A DNA stretch of 64,000 nt from Nitrincola iocasae (GCF_008727795.1 NZ_CP044222.1:2542001-2606000), one strand, 5' to 3'. Numbered from the stretch's first letter, positions 51,656 to 61,789 are shown. Translations and numbers: made by a program. Notes: generated by a model not told the origin, from the letters alone.

Positions 51656-53062
51656 ATGCAGCAATCAGTCAACCGCTTTATTTATTTTTTCATAGCGGCT
51701 CTGTTTTTGCTGCCCTCATCCGCCCTGCACGCCAGCCTGGGTCTTGGACAATATTTTAAAGATGAACGTGGCACTACCAATTGGCAGTATGTAGCCAATT
51801 TTTCCAGTGGCGTATTAATCATCATCCTTTCAGTTGTTGCACTGATACTCTTGCTGACCTGGCGCAAGGCACATCGTGCCAACCGCGAACTAACCCTCAT
51901 CCGAAATGAACTGGAACTGCGCGTTGAACAACGAACTGTTGAGCTGAAGGCCTCTGAATCCTACATTGCCAATATCCTGCGCTCGTTACCATTGATGCTG
52001 GTCGGACTGAATAATAAGGGACAGATCACTCATTGGAATCGCCAGGCTGAAGAAATAGCCGGTGTTTCTACAGCCGAGGCACTGGGCATGGATCTCTGGC
52101 AGATTTATCCCACCATCAGTATCACGCCAGCACAGATAGAGCAGGCTCTAAATTCTAATGAGCCGATGTATATCAAACAAAGCCAAAGCGGGCTCTATTA
52201 TTTTAACATTACCATTTATCCGCTACAGGGACAGGGTGAGCCCGGCGCTGTCATTCTTATTGATGATGTCACTCAGAAAATTCTAGCTGAAAACATGCTG
52301 GTACATAACGATAAAATCGCCTCAATGGGTGAGCTGGCAGCTACCATGGCACATGATATCAATGCCCCCTTGCAGGCCATATTATTTGACCTGAGCAGCT
52401 TTCAAAGCTTGCTGACCTCCGGCAAACTCATGCAAACTCAGGGTGAAACCAGTCAGGAAATCGAGCGACTGAATCACCTGCTTGCCGATGCATCAGACAA
52501 AGGACGTAATGTCGCAGCAATCATCAACAATCTGCTAACCTTTGCGCGTCAACGTACCGACAAAAAAATGCCAGCCCAGGTGCCTGACTTGCTCGAACAC
52601 GCGTTGCAACTGGCCGGTGACGTGCTGGTATCAACCCATAATTTTCGTTTCAGCGATATACAGATCGCCAGGCACTATGATGACAATCTACCAAGCCTGC
52701 CCTGTTATAACATCGAATTACAACAAGCCTTTCTGAGTCTTTTCCGGCATGCTTTTGATGCCATAACAGAAAGCAATCTCACCACCTATGCACCCTGTAT
52801 ACGTATCCATGTCAGCAAGTCGTATGATACGCTGTGGATACGCATCAACCACAATGGCACCCCCCTCTCAGATGAAGAGCAGATGGCCTTATTTGAACCT
52901 TTCTTCAGTAACGATGAGTCCAACCCGCATATCAATGAAGCTGGCAAGCGACTATCCTTTGCCTATTTCATCATTACAGAACAGCACGAAGGCCATATGG
53001 CAGTCACCTCAGATACGGAGTCCGGCACGACCTTTCATATGCAGCTTAGCCTGGATAGCTGA
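51656..53062 (+). CDS. PAS sensor histidine kinase with degenerate ATP-binding domain
   Basis: 468 residues: signal/membrane segment, second membrane segment (about 45-65), coiled coil, PAS (about 100-210), H-box 'LAATMAHDINAPLQAI' with the phosphoacceptor His intact. The catalytic part is abnormal: the N-box reads 'LFRHAFDAI' instead of N-x-x-x-N-A-x-D-A, the G1 box 'NHNGTPLS' lacks the DxGxG Asp and glycines, and the G2 loop is reduced. ATP binding is doubtful, so it may be a pseudokinase or a phosphotransfer partner. Confidence 0.82.
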   Translation: MQQSVNRFIYFFIAALFLLPSSALHASLGLGQYFKDERGTTNWQYVANFSSGVLIIILSVVALILLLTWRKAHRANRELTLIRNELELRVEQRTVELKASESYIANILRSLPLMLVGLNNKGQITHWNRQAEEIAGVSTAEALGMDLWQIYPTISITPAQIEQALNSNEPMYIKQSQSGLYYFNITIYPLQGQGEPGAVILIDDVTQKILAENMLVHNDKIASMGELAATMAHDINAPLQAILFDLSSFQSLLTSGKLMQTQGETSQEIERLNHLLADASDKGRNVAAIINNLLTFARQRTDKKMPAQVPDLLEHALQLAGDVLVSTHNFRFSDIQIARHYDDNLPSLPCYNIELQQAFLSLFRHAFDAITESNLTTYAPCIRIHVSKSYDTLWIRINHNGTPLSDEEQMALFEPFFSNDESNPHINEAGKRLSFAYFIITEQHEGHMAVTSDTESGTTFHMQLSLDS

Positions 53063-53091
53063 TCAGTCACCAACAGTACGGGGAAGGATGT

Positions 53092-54693
53092 ATGGATAAA
53101 GCACTTTTAAACATCAAGAACCTGTCAGTTGCCTTTGCCGACAACCCGGTCGTTCACCAGATCAATCTGCACATTCATCCTGGTGAATGTGTGGCGCTGG
53201 TAGGTGAGTCAGGTTCAGGTAAATCAGTAACCGCCCTGTCTGTGCTGCAATTATTGCCCTACCCTCTGGCCAGCCACCCTCAAGGCCAGATACTCTTTCA
53301 AGGTGAAGATCTGCTACAGATCAGTGAAGCAAAAATCCGTGCGATTCGCGGTAATCGTATCAGCATGATTTTTCAGGAACCCATGACTTCACTCAATCCG
53401 CTGCATTGTGTTGAGAAACAGATCGGAGAAACACTTCAACTGCATGCAGGCATGAGCCGCAAACAAGCTCGTTCACGGATTATTGAGCTATTAGAACTGG
53501 TTGGTATACCTGACCCGGAAAAACGCCTTAAACAGTACCCGCATGAGCTATCCGGCGGATTGCGTCAACGCGTCATGATTGCCATGGCCCTGGCAAACGA
53601 ACCCCAGTTATTAATTGCCGATGAACCCACTACAGCGCTGGATGTAACCATTCAGAAACAAATTTTGGAGCTGTTGAAAAGCTTACAACAGAAACTAAAT
53701 ATGGCGGTGTTACTGATCACTCACGATCTGAATGTTGTCAAGCGCTATGCAGATCGCGTTTGTGTGATGCATCAGGGACGACAGGTTGAATCATCACCCT
53801 GCCAAGTGCTGTTTGAACAGCCACAACACCCTTACACGCGCAAGCTGCTGGATGCTGAACCGGATGGACGCCCTGCCGACGTTGCTGACAACTCGCACAA
53901 GGTATTGGAAACCCAATCCCTTAAGGTCTGGTTTCCCATCCACACTGGATTATTTAAACGTGTCAGCGGGTATCACAAAGCAGTGAACGACATCAATCTG
54001 ACCCTGCATCGAGGTGAAACACTGGGCATTGTTGGTGAATCAGGATCCGGAAAAACCACACTGGCACTGGCAATCCTGCGCCTGATTCATTCCGATGGCA
54101 GAATTGAATTTGCTGGCCAGAACCTTAATCAGCTGGCTCAGAAAGCCATCAAGCCTTACCGCAAACAGATGCAGATTGTATTTCAAGACCCCTTTGGTAG
54201 TCTCAGCCCTCGCATGCTGGTGGGTGAATCCATCGCAGAAGGTCTGGAAGTTCATGGCATTACCGATAAAGCCGACATTGACCGGCGGATAAGCCAGGCA
54301 TTAGAGGATGTGGGATTACCCACCGATATCCGCAACCGTTATCCCCACGAATTCTCTGGAGGACAGCGTCAGCGCATTGCGATAGCAAGAGCACTGGTCC
54401 TTAAGCCAGAGCTAATTGTCCTCGACGAACCCACGTCAGCACTGGACAGAACGGTGCAAAAACAAATCATAGCGCTATTGCGGGACCTGCAGGCACGCTA
54501 TCAGCTCAGCTACCTGTTTATCAGTCATGATCTGGCGGTGATCAGAGCACTGAGTCATACACTGCTGGTGATGAAAGAAGGCATTGCTGTAGAGCAAGGA
54601 GATACTGAAGCCATCTTCCAGAACCCGGAACACCCTTATACAAGAGAGCTTTTTCTGGCGGCTTTCGGCAATGAGGCGCGTCCTTGCGCCTGA
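53092..54693 (+). CDS. yejF: double ABC ATPase, YejF-like peptide importer subunit
   Basis: 533 residues with two complete ABC domains: first 'GESGSGKSVTALSVL', 'LSGGLRQRVMIA', 'LIADEPTTALD'; second 'GESGSGKTTLALAIL', 'FSGGQRQRIAIARAL', 'IVLDEPTSALD'. Both end with 'HPYTR' motifs of the oligopeptide family. In E. coli YejF works with YejABE for uptake of peptides. Those partners are not adjacent; the gene follows a kinase gene after 29 bp and faces ppiD. Confidence 0.88.
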   Translation: MDKALLNIKNLSVAFADNPVVHQINLHIHPGECVALVGESGSGKSVTALSVLQLLPYPLASHPQGQILFQGEDLLQISEAKIRAIRGNRISMIFQEPMTSLNPLHCVEKQIGETLQLHAGMSRKQARSRIIELLELVGIPDPEKRLKQYPHELSGGLRQRVMIAMALANEPQLLIADEPTTALDVTIQKQILELLKSLQQKLNMAVLLITHDLNVVKRYADRVCVMHQGRQVESSPCQVLFEQPQHPYTRKLLDAEPDGRPADVADNSHKVLETQSLKVWFPIHTGLFKRVSGYHKAVNDINLTLHRGETLGIVGESGSGKTTLALAILRLIHSDGRIEFAGQNLNQLAQKAIKPYRKQMQIVFQDPFGSLSPRMLVGESIAEGLEVHGITDKADIDRRISQALEDVGLPTDIRNRYPHEFSGGQRQRIAIARALVLKPELIVLDEPTSALDRTVQKQIIALLRDLQARYQLSYLFISHDLAVIRALSHTLLVMKEGIAVEQGDTEAIFQNPEHPYTRELFLAAFGNEARPCA

Positions 54694-54719
54694 GACTGAT
54701 TATTCAGTTAACTTAATAA

Positions 54720-56600
54720 CTAGTTGCGCTGAATAGTGGCGGAATTACGCAGACCTTCCACGCGATTCTGGTATTCCAGTTGACCTTTTGTAGCGCCCAG
54801 CAGCGACATCATCACAGCCATTTCATCTGCGCTCAGCTCAACATCACTCTGGTGTACCGCATCCAGACGAATAATGGCAAAGTTACCATCACGCAACTGC
54901 ATCAGCTCAAACGCTGGTGCCTGGTCATCCAGCATAGCAAAAGCACGCTGTCGAATTTCTGCTGGCACCCGCGAGTCACCTCGGTCGGCATCACTGACCT
55001 CAACCCAACTGTAATCCTCGCTCAGTTGTGCCAGTGCTTCACCACCCTGCAAGGCAATCAGCCATTCAGAGGCCTGCTGCTCAAGCTGCTGCGTAGCTTT
55101 CGCTGTAATCAATTCGAGCTCCAGCTCATCACGAGCTTCCTCAAACGTGATTTGACGGCTTGGCAGGTGCTCCTGAACGCGCACAACAACCGTACGTTCC
55201 CGATCCAGCTCAATAGGCAAACTGTTAAGACGCTCACGTAATAAGTCATCACTGAAGGCCGCCTCAACAACACGCGAATTACGTCCTAATTCACCAGGGC
55301 CACCATCGCGACTGATCGGCTCAGAGCGTTCAATATCCAGCTCCAGCTCTTCGGCTGGCACAATCAAATCGGCTGCAGAAAATGACAGGTCGGCCAGACG
55401 TTCCATTTTTTCAACATAGTCTAATTCAGCGTTACGCTCAGCAATTTCAAGTCGCAAATCATACGCGGATTCGGCGAAGGTAGGTTGCTCAGCCTGACGC
55501 AGGCCATCCAGACGGATTAAGTGAAAACCAAACTCGGTCTGCACAGGCTCGGAAACCTGCCCCACTTCAGTCATCGCAAACAGAGCGTCGGCAAACTCAT
55601 CAGCCAGTGCCTCACGGGCCAAATAGCCCATGGCTCCGCCTTGATCAGCTGATCCTGGGTCGTCAGAGTTTTGCACTGCCAATTCAGCAAAATCAGCCCC
55701 AGCTTCCAGTTCTAAAGACAGCTCTTGAGCCTTGGCCAAGGCCGCCAACTCATCACGCTCATCTGTGACTTCGATTAAAATGTGTGAAACCGAACGCTCT
55801 TCTTCACTGACAAAATCAACCAACATCTGTTCATAGATAGCGCGCACTTCATCATCGCTGACTTGAGACGGATCTACAAAATCATTTTTATCCAGCACGA
55901 CGTAATCAAGTACAACCTGCTCTGATGTTTGTAGGTCAGCCGCGCGTTGCTCATAGAGGTCACGAATTTCACTTTCAGTTACGCTGGTTTCGTTCAACAA
56001 CTGCAGCAATGGCAACCGAACCCAGGCCAGATCGCGCTTTTGCTGATCCAACCGGACAACCCGCTCAACCTCATCGGGCGTACTGAAAGATGACAAAATG
56101 AACGCAGCACGCTCTTGGTTGGTCAGAGCTTCCTTGCGTAGCAGTTCACGGTACATCAATGGCGTCAAGCCAGCGTTGCGTAGAACCATTTCAAATTGGT
56201 TACGGTCAAACTTACCGTCTACCTGGAATTCGGGTGTGGATACAATTAATTGATCCAGCATTTGTTCTGATAAAAACAACCCCTGACGCTTGGCTGATTG
56301 AATCAATAAGGTTTGTTCAATCAGGCTTTCCAGCACCTGACGCCCCATCAGATTATCGTCCAGTTGTGTCGGATCAGCATCCGGCCCCATTTGCATCAGC
56401 AATTGGCGGCGCTGTAATTCAACACCTCGTTGCAGATCTATGACGGCAATATCTTCACCATTGACTTCAGCGGCTGGCTTTTCTTTGGAACCCAGACTGA
56501 TCAATGACTCAGCGCCCCACAATACAAATGTCAGTGCAATCAGACCGACGATGGTCTTGGCAATAATACCTTTTGAGTTATCCCTGATGGATTGAAGCAT
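54720..56600 (-). CDS. ppiD: periplasmic chaperone PpiD
   Basis: 626 residues. N-terminal membrane anchor (12-30), SurA_N-like chaperone lobes and a parvulin domain (about 265-360; 'SVSHILIEVTDERDELAALA', 'GYLAREALADEFADALFAM'). Folds exported proteins at the Sec translocon. It lies downstream of hupB and lon in the conserved lon-hupB-ppiD order. Confidence 0.92.
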   Translation of the reverse strand: MLQSIRDNSKGIIAKTIVGLIALTFVLWGAESLISLGSKEKPAAEVNGEDIAVIDLQRGVELQRRQLLMQMGPDADPTQLDDNLMGRQVLESLIEQTLLIQSAKRQGLFLSEQMLDQLIVSTPEFQVDGKFDRNQFEMVLRNAGLTPLMYRELLRKEALTNQERAAFILSSFSTPDEVERVVRLDQQKRDLAWVRLPLLQLLNETSVTESEIRDLYEQRAADLQTSEQVVLDYVVLDKNDFVDPSQVSDDEVRAIYEQMLVDFVSEEERSVSHILIEVTDERDELAALAKAQELSLELEAGADFAELAVQNSDDPGSADQGGAMGYLAREALADEFADALFAMTEVGQVSEPVQTEFGFHLIRLDGLRQAEQPTFAESAYDLRLEIAERNAELDYVEKMERLADLSFSAADLIVPAEELELDIERSEPISRDGGPGELGRNSRVVEAAFSDDLLRERLNSLPIELDRERTVVVRVQEHLPSRQITFEEARDELELELITAKATQQLEQQASEWLIALQGGEALAQLSEDYSWVEVSDADRGDSRVPAEIRQRAFAMLDDQAPAFELMQLRDGNFAIIRLDAVHQSDVELSADEMAVMMSLLGATKGQLEYQNRVEGLRNSATIQRN

Positions 56601-56629
56601 TGTTTACGTTTCACCTATTGTTGTCATAC

Positions 56630-56659
56630 AAAAAAAGCGCACCCGTTCGAATGCGCTTT
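56630..56659 (-). terminator. Rho-independent terminator of hupB
   Basis: Minus strand AAAGCGCA (56659-56652), loop, TGCGCTTT (56641-56634), then T-run to 56630, 28 bp after the hupB stop. It separates hupB from ppiD. Confidence 0.85.
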
Positions 56660-56686
56660 CTTCTTTCTTCGCTCAGAAAGGTCAGT

Positions 56687-56962
56687 TTACTTATTTACTG
56701 CATCTTTCAAAGCCTTACCAGGCTTGAAAGTTGGCAACGTAGCCGCTGCAATTTCAATAGGCTGACCTGTCTGAGGGTTACGGCCAGTGCGGGCAGCACG
56801 TTCTTTAACAGAGAAAGTTCCGAAACCAACCAGTGCAACGGATTCATTGTTCTGAAGTGCTTTAGTTACAGCCTCCAGAGTAGCATCCAATGCACGACCT
56901 GCAGCTGCTTTTGGTAGATCAGCAGACGCAGCAATAGCATCAATCAATTCAGATTTATTCAC
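56687..56962 (-). CDS. hupB: DNA-binding protein HU-beta
   Basis: 91-residue histone-like protein: 'MNKSELIDAIAASADLPKAA' and the DNA-contact arm 'ERAARTGRNPQTGQPIEIAA' with the intercalating Pro. Nucleoid structuring. Located between lon and ppiD in the usual order. Confidence 0.96.
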   Translation of the reverse strand: MNKSELIDAIAASADLPKAAAGRALDATLEAVTKALQNNESVALVGFGTFSVKERAARTGRNPQTGQPIEIAAATLPTFKPGKALKDAVNK

Positions 56963-57067
56963 ATTGTTCCCCTTAAATGCATCATTATTTTGTTCTGTTC
57001 GCGTGGTTTGCCCAGTAACGCTTCAGGCCACTTTATACCAACACACAGATTCCTGTGTCAACCGCAG

Positions 57068-57087
57068 AGCCCCTTTTTGTAGGGGCT
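57068..57087. terminator. hairpin between lon and hupB
   Basis: AGCCCCT (57068-57074) / AGGGGCT (57081-57087), 6-base loop, eight bases past the lon stop. No T-run on the minus strand, so it could be an attenuator or 3'-end protection. Confidence 0.5.
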
Positions 57088-57095
57088 TCAGGCGA

Positions 57096-59540
57096 TTAAT
57101 GAGTACTTAATTGTCCTGGCTCAGCTTTTACACTGCCACCTTCTTTACTGACAATTTCGGTTTCACTTTCTGAAAGAGGCTCTGGAACCTGGGTTAAAGC
57201 AATATCCAGAACCTCATCAATCCATTTTACCGCGATTATGTCCAAGTCTGCCTTAATATTTTCAGGTATTTCTTTTAAATCACGTTTATTTTCATCAGGA
57301 ATGATTACTGTAGTGATGCCACCACGGTGAGCAGCCAGCAGTTTTTCCTTCAATCCACCAATCGGCAACACCTGCCCGCGCAACGTAATCTCACCAGTCA
57401 TAGCCACATCAGAGCGCACTGGAATGCCCGTCAGCACTGAAACCAGCGCAGTACACATGCCAATACCTGCACTCGGTCCATCTTTCGGTGTAGCGCCTTC
57501 AGGAACGTGAATATGAATATCGTGTTTTTCATGGAAATCGGCACGAATACCCAGTTGCCGCGAACGGTTACGTACTACGGTCAGCGCGGCCTGAATAGAC
57601 TCTTTCATCACATCACCGAGCGAACCAGTGTGTATCTGACGCCCTTTACCTGGCACCAGAGCGGCTTCAATGCTGAGAATTTCACCGCCTACCTGAGTCC
57701 AGGCCAACCCTGTGACATGGCCAACCAGGTCTTCCTCTTCAGCCTTACCGTAGCTGTGCTTATGTACACCGGAATAATGTTCAAGATTGTCCGATGTTAC
57801 GCGCTGCAGGTCAGTCGTCATTTGTTTTAGGGCAAACTCCCGTACCGCTTTACGGCAGATTTTGGCAATTTCCCGCTCCAGACCACGCACACCCGCTTCA
57901 CGCGTGTAGTAGCGAATCAGATCCAGAATGGCTTCATCGGTAAACTCCAGTTCACCCGCTTTTAACCCGCTTTGCTTCATCTGCTTGGTGATCAGGTATT
58001 TCTTGGCAATATTGAGTTTTTCATCTTCGGTATAGCCAGGAATACGAATAATCTCCATGCGATCCAACAAGGGCCCTGGAATATTCATCGAGTTGGAGGT
58101 ACAGATGAACAGCACGTCCGAGAGATCCATATCCACTTCCAGATAGTGATCATTGAAGGTGTTGTTCTGCTCAGGATCGAGTACTTCCAACAGGGCCGAC
58201 GAAGGATCACCACGATGATCCATGCCCATTTTGTCAATTTCATCCAGCAGGAACAACGGATTTTTCACCCCGGACTTGGTGATTTTCTGCACCAGCTTAC
58301 CCGGCATAGAGCCAATATAGGTACGGCGATGTCCGCGTATTTCTGCTTCATCACGCACACCACCCAGCGCCATACGCACATATTCGCGATTCGTGGCACG
58401 CGCGATGGATTTACCCAATGAGGTCTTACCGACCCCCGGAGGCCCTACCAGACAAAGAATGGGCCCTTTGAGTTTTTTGACCCGTTTCTGTACCGCCAAA
58501 TACTCAACAATGCGCTCTTTTACCTCATCCAGACCAAAGTGATCTTCATCCAGAATGGTTTGCGCACGCTGCATATCCAGGCGGACCTTGGAGCGCTTCT
58601 TCCAGGGTATTTGCAACATCCAGTCGATATAACCGCGCACTACTGTAGCTTCAGCGCTCATGGGTGACATCATCTGCAATTTTTTGTGTTCGGCAAGGGT
58701 CTTTTTCAGCGCATCTTCGGGCATTTCAGCCGCTTCTATACGTCGGCGCAGCTCATCCATATCACTGCCACCACTTTCGTCCATATCGCCGAGCTCTTTC
58801 TGAATTGCCTTCATCTGCTCATTCAGGTAATACTCGCGCTGGCTTTTTTCCATCTGCTTTTTGACCCGGCCACGGATGCGTTTTTCAACCTCAACCAGGT
58901 CGATCTCAGCTTCCATTTTGGCCATCAGATATTCCAGACGCTCACGACTACTGAGCATTTCCAGAACCTTCTGCTTTTCATCCAGCTTGAGCGCCATATG
59001 CGCAGCCAAGGTATCCGCCAGGCGGCCAATGTCATCGATATTTTGTAGAGAGTTCAATACCTCAGCAGGTATTTTCTTATTAACCTGAATGAAACGTTCA
59101 AACTGATCCAGTGCGGTATGTTTATAAATATCACTTTCCGCATCTGTTGCCAGCTCCGTAACCATCACTTCAAGGCTGGCTGAGAAGCACTCATCGTTAT
59201 CTGTGAGGCAAGCAATACGTGCACGGTACTCACCTTCAACCAATACTTTAACCGTACCGTCAGGCAGCTTAAGCATCTGTAATACGGTTGCTACTGTGCC
59301 TACATGAAACAGGTCAGAAGCAACCGGTTCATCTTCAGATGCACTTTTCTGAGCCACCAGAACGATCTGTTTATCTTGTGCCAAAGCATTATCCAGGGCA
59401 CGAATTGATTTTGCCCGGCCAACAAACAGCGGGATAACCATATGCGGATAAACAACCACATCCCGCAAAGGGAGAACCGGAAGCTCAATAGCAACGCGAC
59501 CACTACTGGCAGTGTCATCTTTTGCTTCAAAGTGATCCAT
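57096..59540 (-). CDS. lon: ATP-dependent protease Lon
   Basis: 814 residues: LON substrate domain (10-205), AAA+ with Walker A 'GPPGVGKTSLGKSIA' and Walker B 'LFLLDEIDK', protease domain with catalytic Ser in 'PKDGPSAGIGM' and Lys in 'GGLKEKLLAAHRGG'. Degrades misfolded and regulatory proteins. A sigma-32-like promoter lies upstream. Confidence 0.97.
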   Translation of the reverse strand: MDHFEAKDDTASSGRVAIELPVLPLRDVVVYPHMVIPLFVGRAKSIRALDNALAQDKQIVLVAQKSASEDEPVASDLFHVGTVATVLQMLKLPDGTVKVLVEGEYRARIACLTDNDECFSASLEVMVTELATDAESDIYKHTALDQFERFIQVNKKIPAEVLNSLQNIDDIGRLADTLAAHMALKLDEKQKVLEMLSSRERLEYLMAKMEAEIDLVEVEKRIRGRVKKQMEKSQREYYLNEQMKAIQKELGDMDESGGSDMDELRRRIEAAEMPEDALKKTLAEHKKLQMMSPMSAEATVVRGYIDWMLQIPWKKRSKVRLDMQRAQTILDEDHFGLDEVKERIVEYLAVQKRVKKLKGPILCLVGPPGVGKTSLGKSIARATNREYVRMALGGVRDEAEIRGHRRTYIGSMPGKLVQKITKSGVKNPLFLLDEIDKMGMDHRGDPSSALLEVLDPEQNNTFNDHYLEVDMDLSDVLFICTSNSMNIPGPLLDRMEIIRIPGYTEDEKLNIAKKYLITKQMKQSGLKAGELEFTDEAILDLIRYYTREAGVRGLEREIAKICRKAVREFALKQMTTDLQRVTSDNLEHYSGVHKHSYGKAEEEDLVGHVTGLAWTQVGGEILSIEAALVPGKGRQIHTGSLGDVMKESIQAALTVVRNRSRQLGIRADFHEKHDIHIHVPEGATPKDGPSAGIGMCTALVSVLTGIPVRSDVAMTGEITLRGQVLPIGGLKEKLLAAHRGGITTVIIPDENKRDLKEIPENIKADLDIIAVKWIDEVLDIALTQVPEPLSESETEIVSKEGGSVKAEPGQLSTH

Positions 59541-59603
59541 AATTTTGTGCCTCTGTGCTGCGCACGCGCTCGGTTTGAGCTGTGCTCTTTGGATAGTATC
59601 AGT

Positions 59604-59631
59604 CTATGGGGACAGGGCTGAAAAAAACAAG
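59604..59631 (-). promoter_or_regulatory. sigma-32-like heat-shock promoter of lon
   Basis: Minus strand CTTGTT (59631-59626), 14-base spacer, CCCCATAG (59611-59604), 64 bp upstream of the lon ATG. It matches the CTTGAA/CCCCATNT heat-shock consensus well, and lon is a classic sigma-32 gene. Confidence 0.7.
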
Positions 59632-59658
59632 CCGTACAGTGATACTCAACTATACGGC
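59621..59658 (-). terminator. Rho-independent terminator of nfuA
   Basis: Minus strand GCCGTATAGT (59658-59649) / ACTGTACGGC (59640-59631) with one mismatch, loop of 8, followed by TTGTTTTTTT to 59621. Its tail overlaps the -35 of the lon promoter. Confidence 0.8.
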
Positions 59659-59689
59659 CCCCTAGGTATCGTCGATAAAACCAGACAAT

Positions 59690-60283
59690 TTATTTGTAAT
59701 ACGCATTTGCCCTGTTGCTATGATCAGTAACATCTCTAACGGCTGCCAAACCCGGAATCCGTTCAATCAAGGTTTTTTCAACACCATCTTTTAAAGTTAA
59801 ATCGACAGCACTGCACCCCTGACAACCACCGCCAAACTGCAGTATAGCAATCTGTCCTGATTCTTCTTCGACTAACTCAATCAGCTTAACCTCACCACCA
59901 TGCGCTGCCAAACCCGGATTAATGTCCGAGTAGAGTATGTAGTTTATCTGATCCTGTAATGGACTATCGGCTGACACCTTCGGCATCTTGGCATTGGGAG
60001 CTTTAATAGTCAGCTGCCCACCCATGCGATCTTCGGCAAAGTCGATAGTCGCTTCTTCCAGAAATGGCAGGCTATTACGCTCAAGGTAGAAACGCACTTT
60101 AGTCGTTTCCATGACCTCATCATCACCATTGACCTCATCGGGTCGACAATAGGCCAGACAAGTTTCAGCATAGGGCGTCCCTGGCTGCGTAACAAAAAGC
60201 CGTACAGCCATACCTTCGACGTTTTGTTTTTCAAGCAAGCTGGCCAAGTATTCCTGACCACCATCTGTTACGGTAATTGTCAT
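59690..60283 (-). CDS. nfuA: Fe-S biogenesis protein NfuA
   Basis: 197 residues: degenerate A-type scaffold domain (1-95) and C-terminal Nfu domain with 'GGGCQGCSAVDLTLKDG' (CxxC that holds the 4Fe-4S cluster). Delivers Fe-S clusters under stress. Divergent from rlmD. Confidence 0.94.
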   Translation of the reverse strand: MTITVTDGGQEYLASLLEKQNVEGMAVRLFVTQPGTPYAETCLAYCRPDEVNGDDEVMETTKVRFYLERNSLPFLEEATIDFAEDRMGGQLTIKAPNAKMPKVSADSPLQDQINYILYSDINPGLAAHGGEVKLIELVEEESGQIAILQFGGGCQGCSAVDLTLKDGVEKTLIERIPGLAAVRDVTDHSNRANAYYK

Positions 60284-60448
60284 AGTTTTTCACACTCACA
60301 AGCATCGTGGATATATGCCAGACAGCATACACCGAAATCAATTCCTAGTAAATTAATCGGATATTATGTTGGCAACTTTAAATTCGTTAATCCATGCCGC
60401 GCTCGGCTTTAAAATAGGCTATAATCCCTTTCTTTTTTTCAGAATAAC

Positions 60449-61789
60449 ATGCCCAGAAAACAACAGCGCTCAAAACCAGCCTACCGGCCACTACACAGCA
60501 TCGATACGCCACTTGTCGTGGATCGGTTCAGTCATGAGTGTCGCGGCATTACCAGTTATCAGGGGAAGACTCTGTTTGTACGCAACGCTCTGCCAGGTGA
60601 GCGAGTCAGCGTCAGGCTTGAGAAATCCTATAAACGCTACGATGAAGCCGATGCGATCGATATTACTGATTTCAGTAGCGACAGAGTGCCACCCGCCTGC
60701 CCGCATTACAATAGCTGCGGCGGCTGTGACCTGCAGCATCTGAATCCTGAGCGCGCACCCGAAATCAAACAGCAATTAGTGCTGGACCAGTTGCAACGCT
60801 TTGCTGATTGTACCCCCGTTATTGTTGAAGCACCCATTATCTCTGCCGCTACCAGTTACCGGCGCAGCGCCCGTATTGGTATCAATCAACGTCAGCGTGA
60901 TGGCGCACTTCTCACAGGTTTTCGCCGTCGCCAATCTGCCAAGCTGATGGATATTGACCATTGCCCGGTTCTAGATCCACGTCTGGATCAACTCTTCAGC
61001 ATTCTGCATGCGTATCTGGATGATCTGAGTGATTTACGTCACCTAACCGAGGTGCTGGTCAGCCTGGGCGATACCGGAGGAGCCTTGCGCTTTCGACTGA
61101 CCCGGCCAGCCTCCGAACAGTTAAAAGAACGCCTGATCGCCATTGCAGCACAACTGCAGTTGTCAGCCTGGACTGAAGACAATCAACAGCAACTGACGCA
61201 ACTATCTCCCAGCTCCGAACTGAGCTTCCTAGCCAACCACCAGACTCGGCTGCACTTTCTGCCGGGAGACTTTTTGCAGGTGAATGCCAGCGTCAATCGC
61301 GCCATGATTACACGCGCGCAGGAATGGTTAAACCCAAAAGCTGATCAGGTTCTGCTGGATATGTTTTGTGGTCTGGGTAATTTTTCACTGCCGCTAGCTC
61401 CCCATCTGAAACAGGTGATAGGGGTAGAAGGCAGTCTGACCATGGTTGAACGTGCGCGTCAGAATGCTGTGCGTAATGGCATCAACAATGCCGAGTTTTA
61501 TTGTGCGGACCTTAGCCAGCCTATCAAAGCCAGCACCTGGTTTCGTCAAGGACAGGCAGATTTGATCCTGCTGGATCCACCCCGAAGCGGCGCAGCCGAA
61601 TTACTTCCACAACTCCTGCAGCTCAAACCCGCCAAGCTGCTCTACATTGCCTGTAACCCTGCAGCCCTCGCCAGGGACGCAGCCGTATTGCTGGAAGCAG
61701 GTTACTGTTTACAACGTTTTTCAGTATTGGATATGTTTCCCAATACGTCGCACATAGAATCCATGGCACTGTTTGAGAGAAACACATGA
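60449..61789 (+). CDS. rlmD: 23S rRNA m5U1939 methyltransferase RlmD
   Basis: 446 residues. N-terminal TRAM domain, 4Fe-4S ligands in 'CPHYNSCGGCDLQH' and 'HCPVLD', SAM site 'LLDMFCGLGNFSLPLA', catalytic Cys in 'LLYIACNPAAL'. Methylates U1939. Overlaps rluA by 4 bp. Confidence 0.95.
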   Translation: MPRKQQRSKPAYRPLHSIDTPLVVDRFSHECRGITSYQGKTLFVRNALPGERVSVRLEKSYKRYDEADAIDITDFSSDRVPPACPHYNSCGGCDLQHLNPERAPEIKQQLVLDQLQRFADCTPVIVEAPIISAATSYRRSARIGINQRQRDGALLTGFRRRQSAKLMDIDHCPVLDPRLDQLFSILHAYLDDLSDLRHLTEVLVSLGDTGGALRFRLTRPASEQLKERLIAIAAQLQLSAWTEDNQQQLTQLSPSSELSFLANHQTRLHFLPGDFLQVNASVNRAMITRAQEWLNPKADQVLLDMFCGLGNFSLPLAPHLKQVIGVEGSLTMVERARQNAVRNGINNAEFYCADLSQPIKASTWFRQGQADLILLDPPRSGAAELLPQLLQLKPAKLLYIACNPAALARDAAVLLEAGYCLQRFSVLDMFPNTSHIESMALFERNT

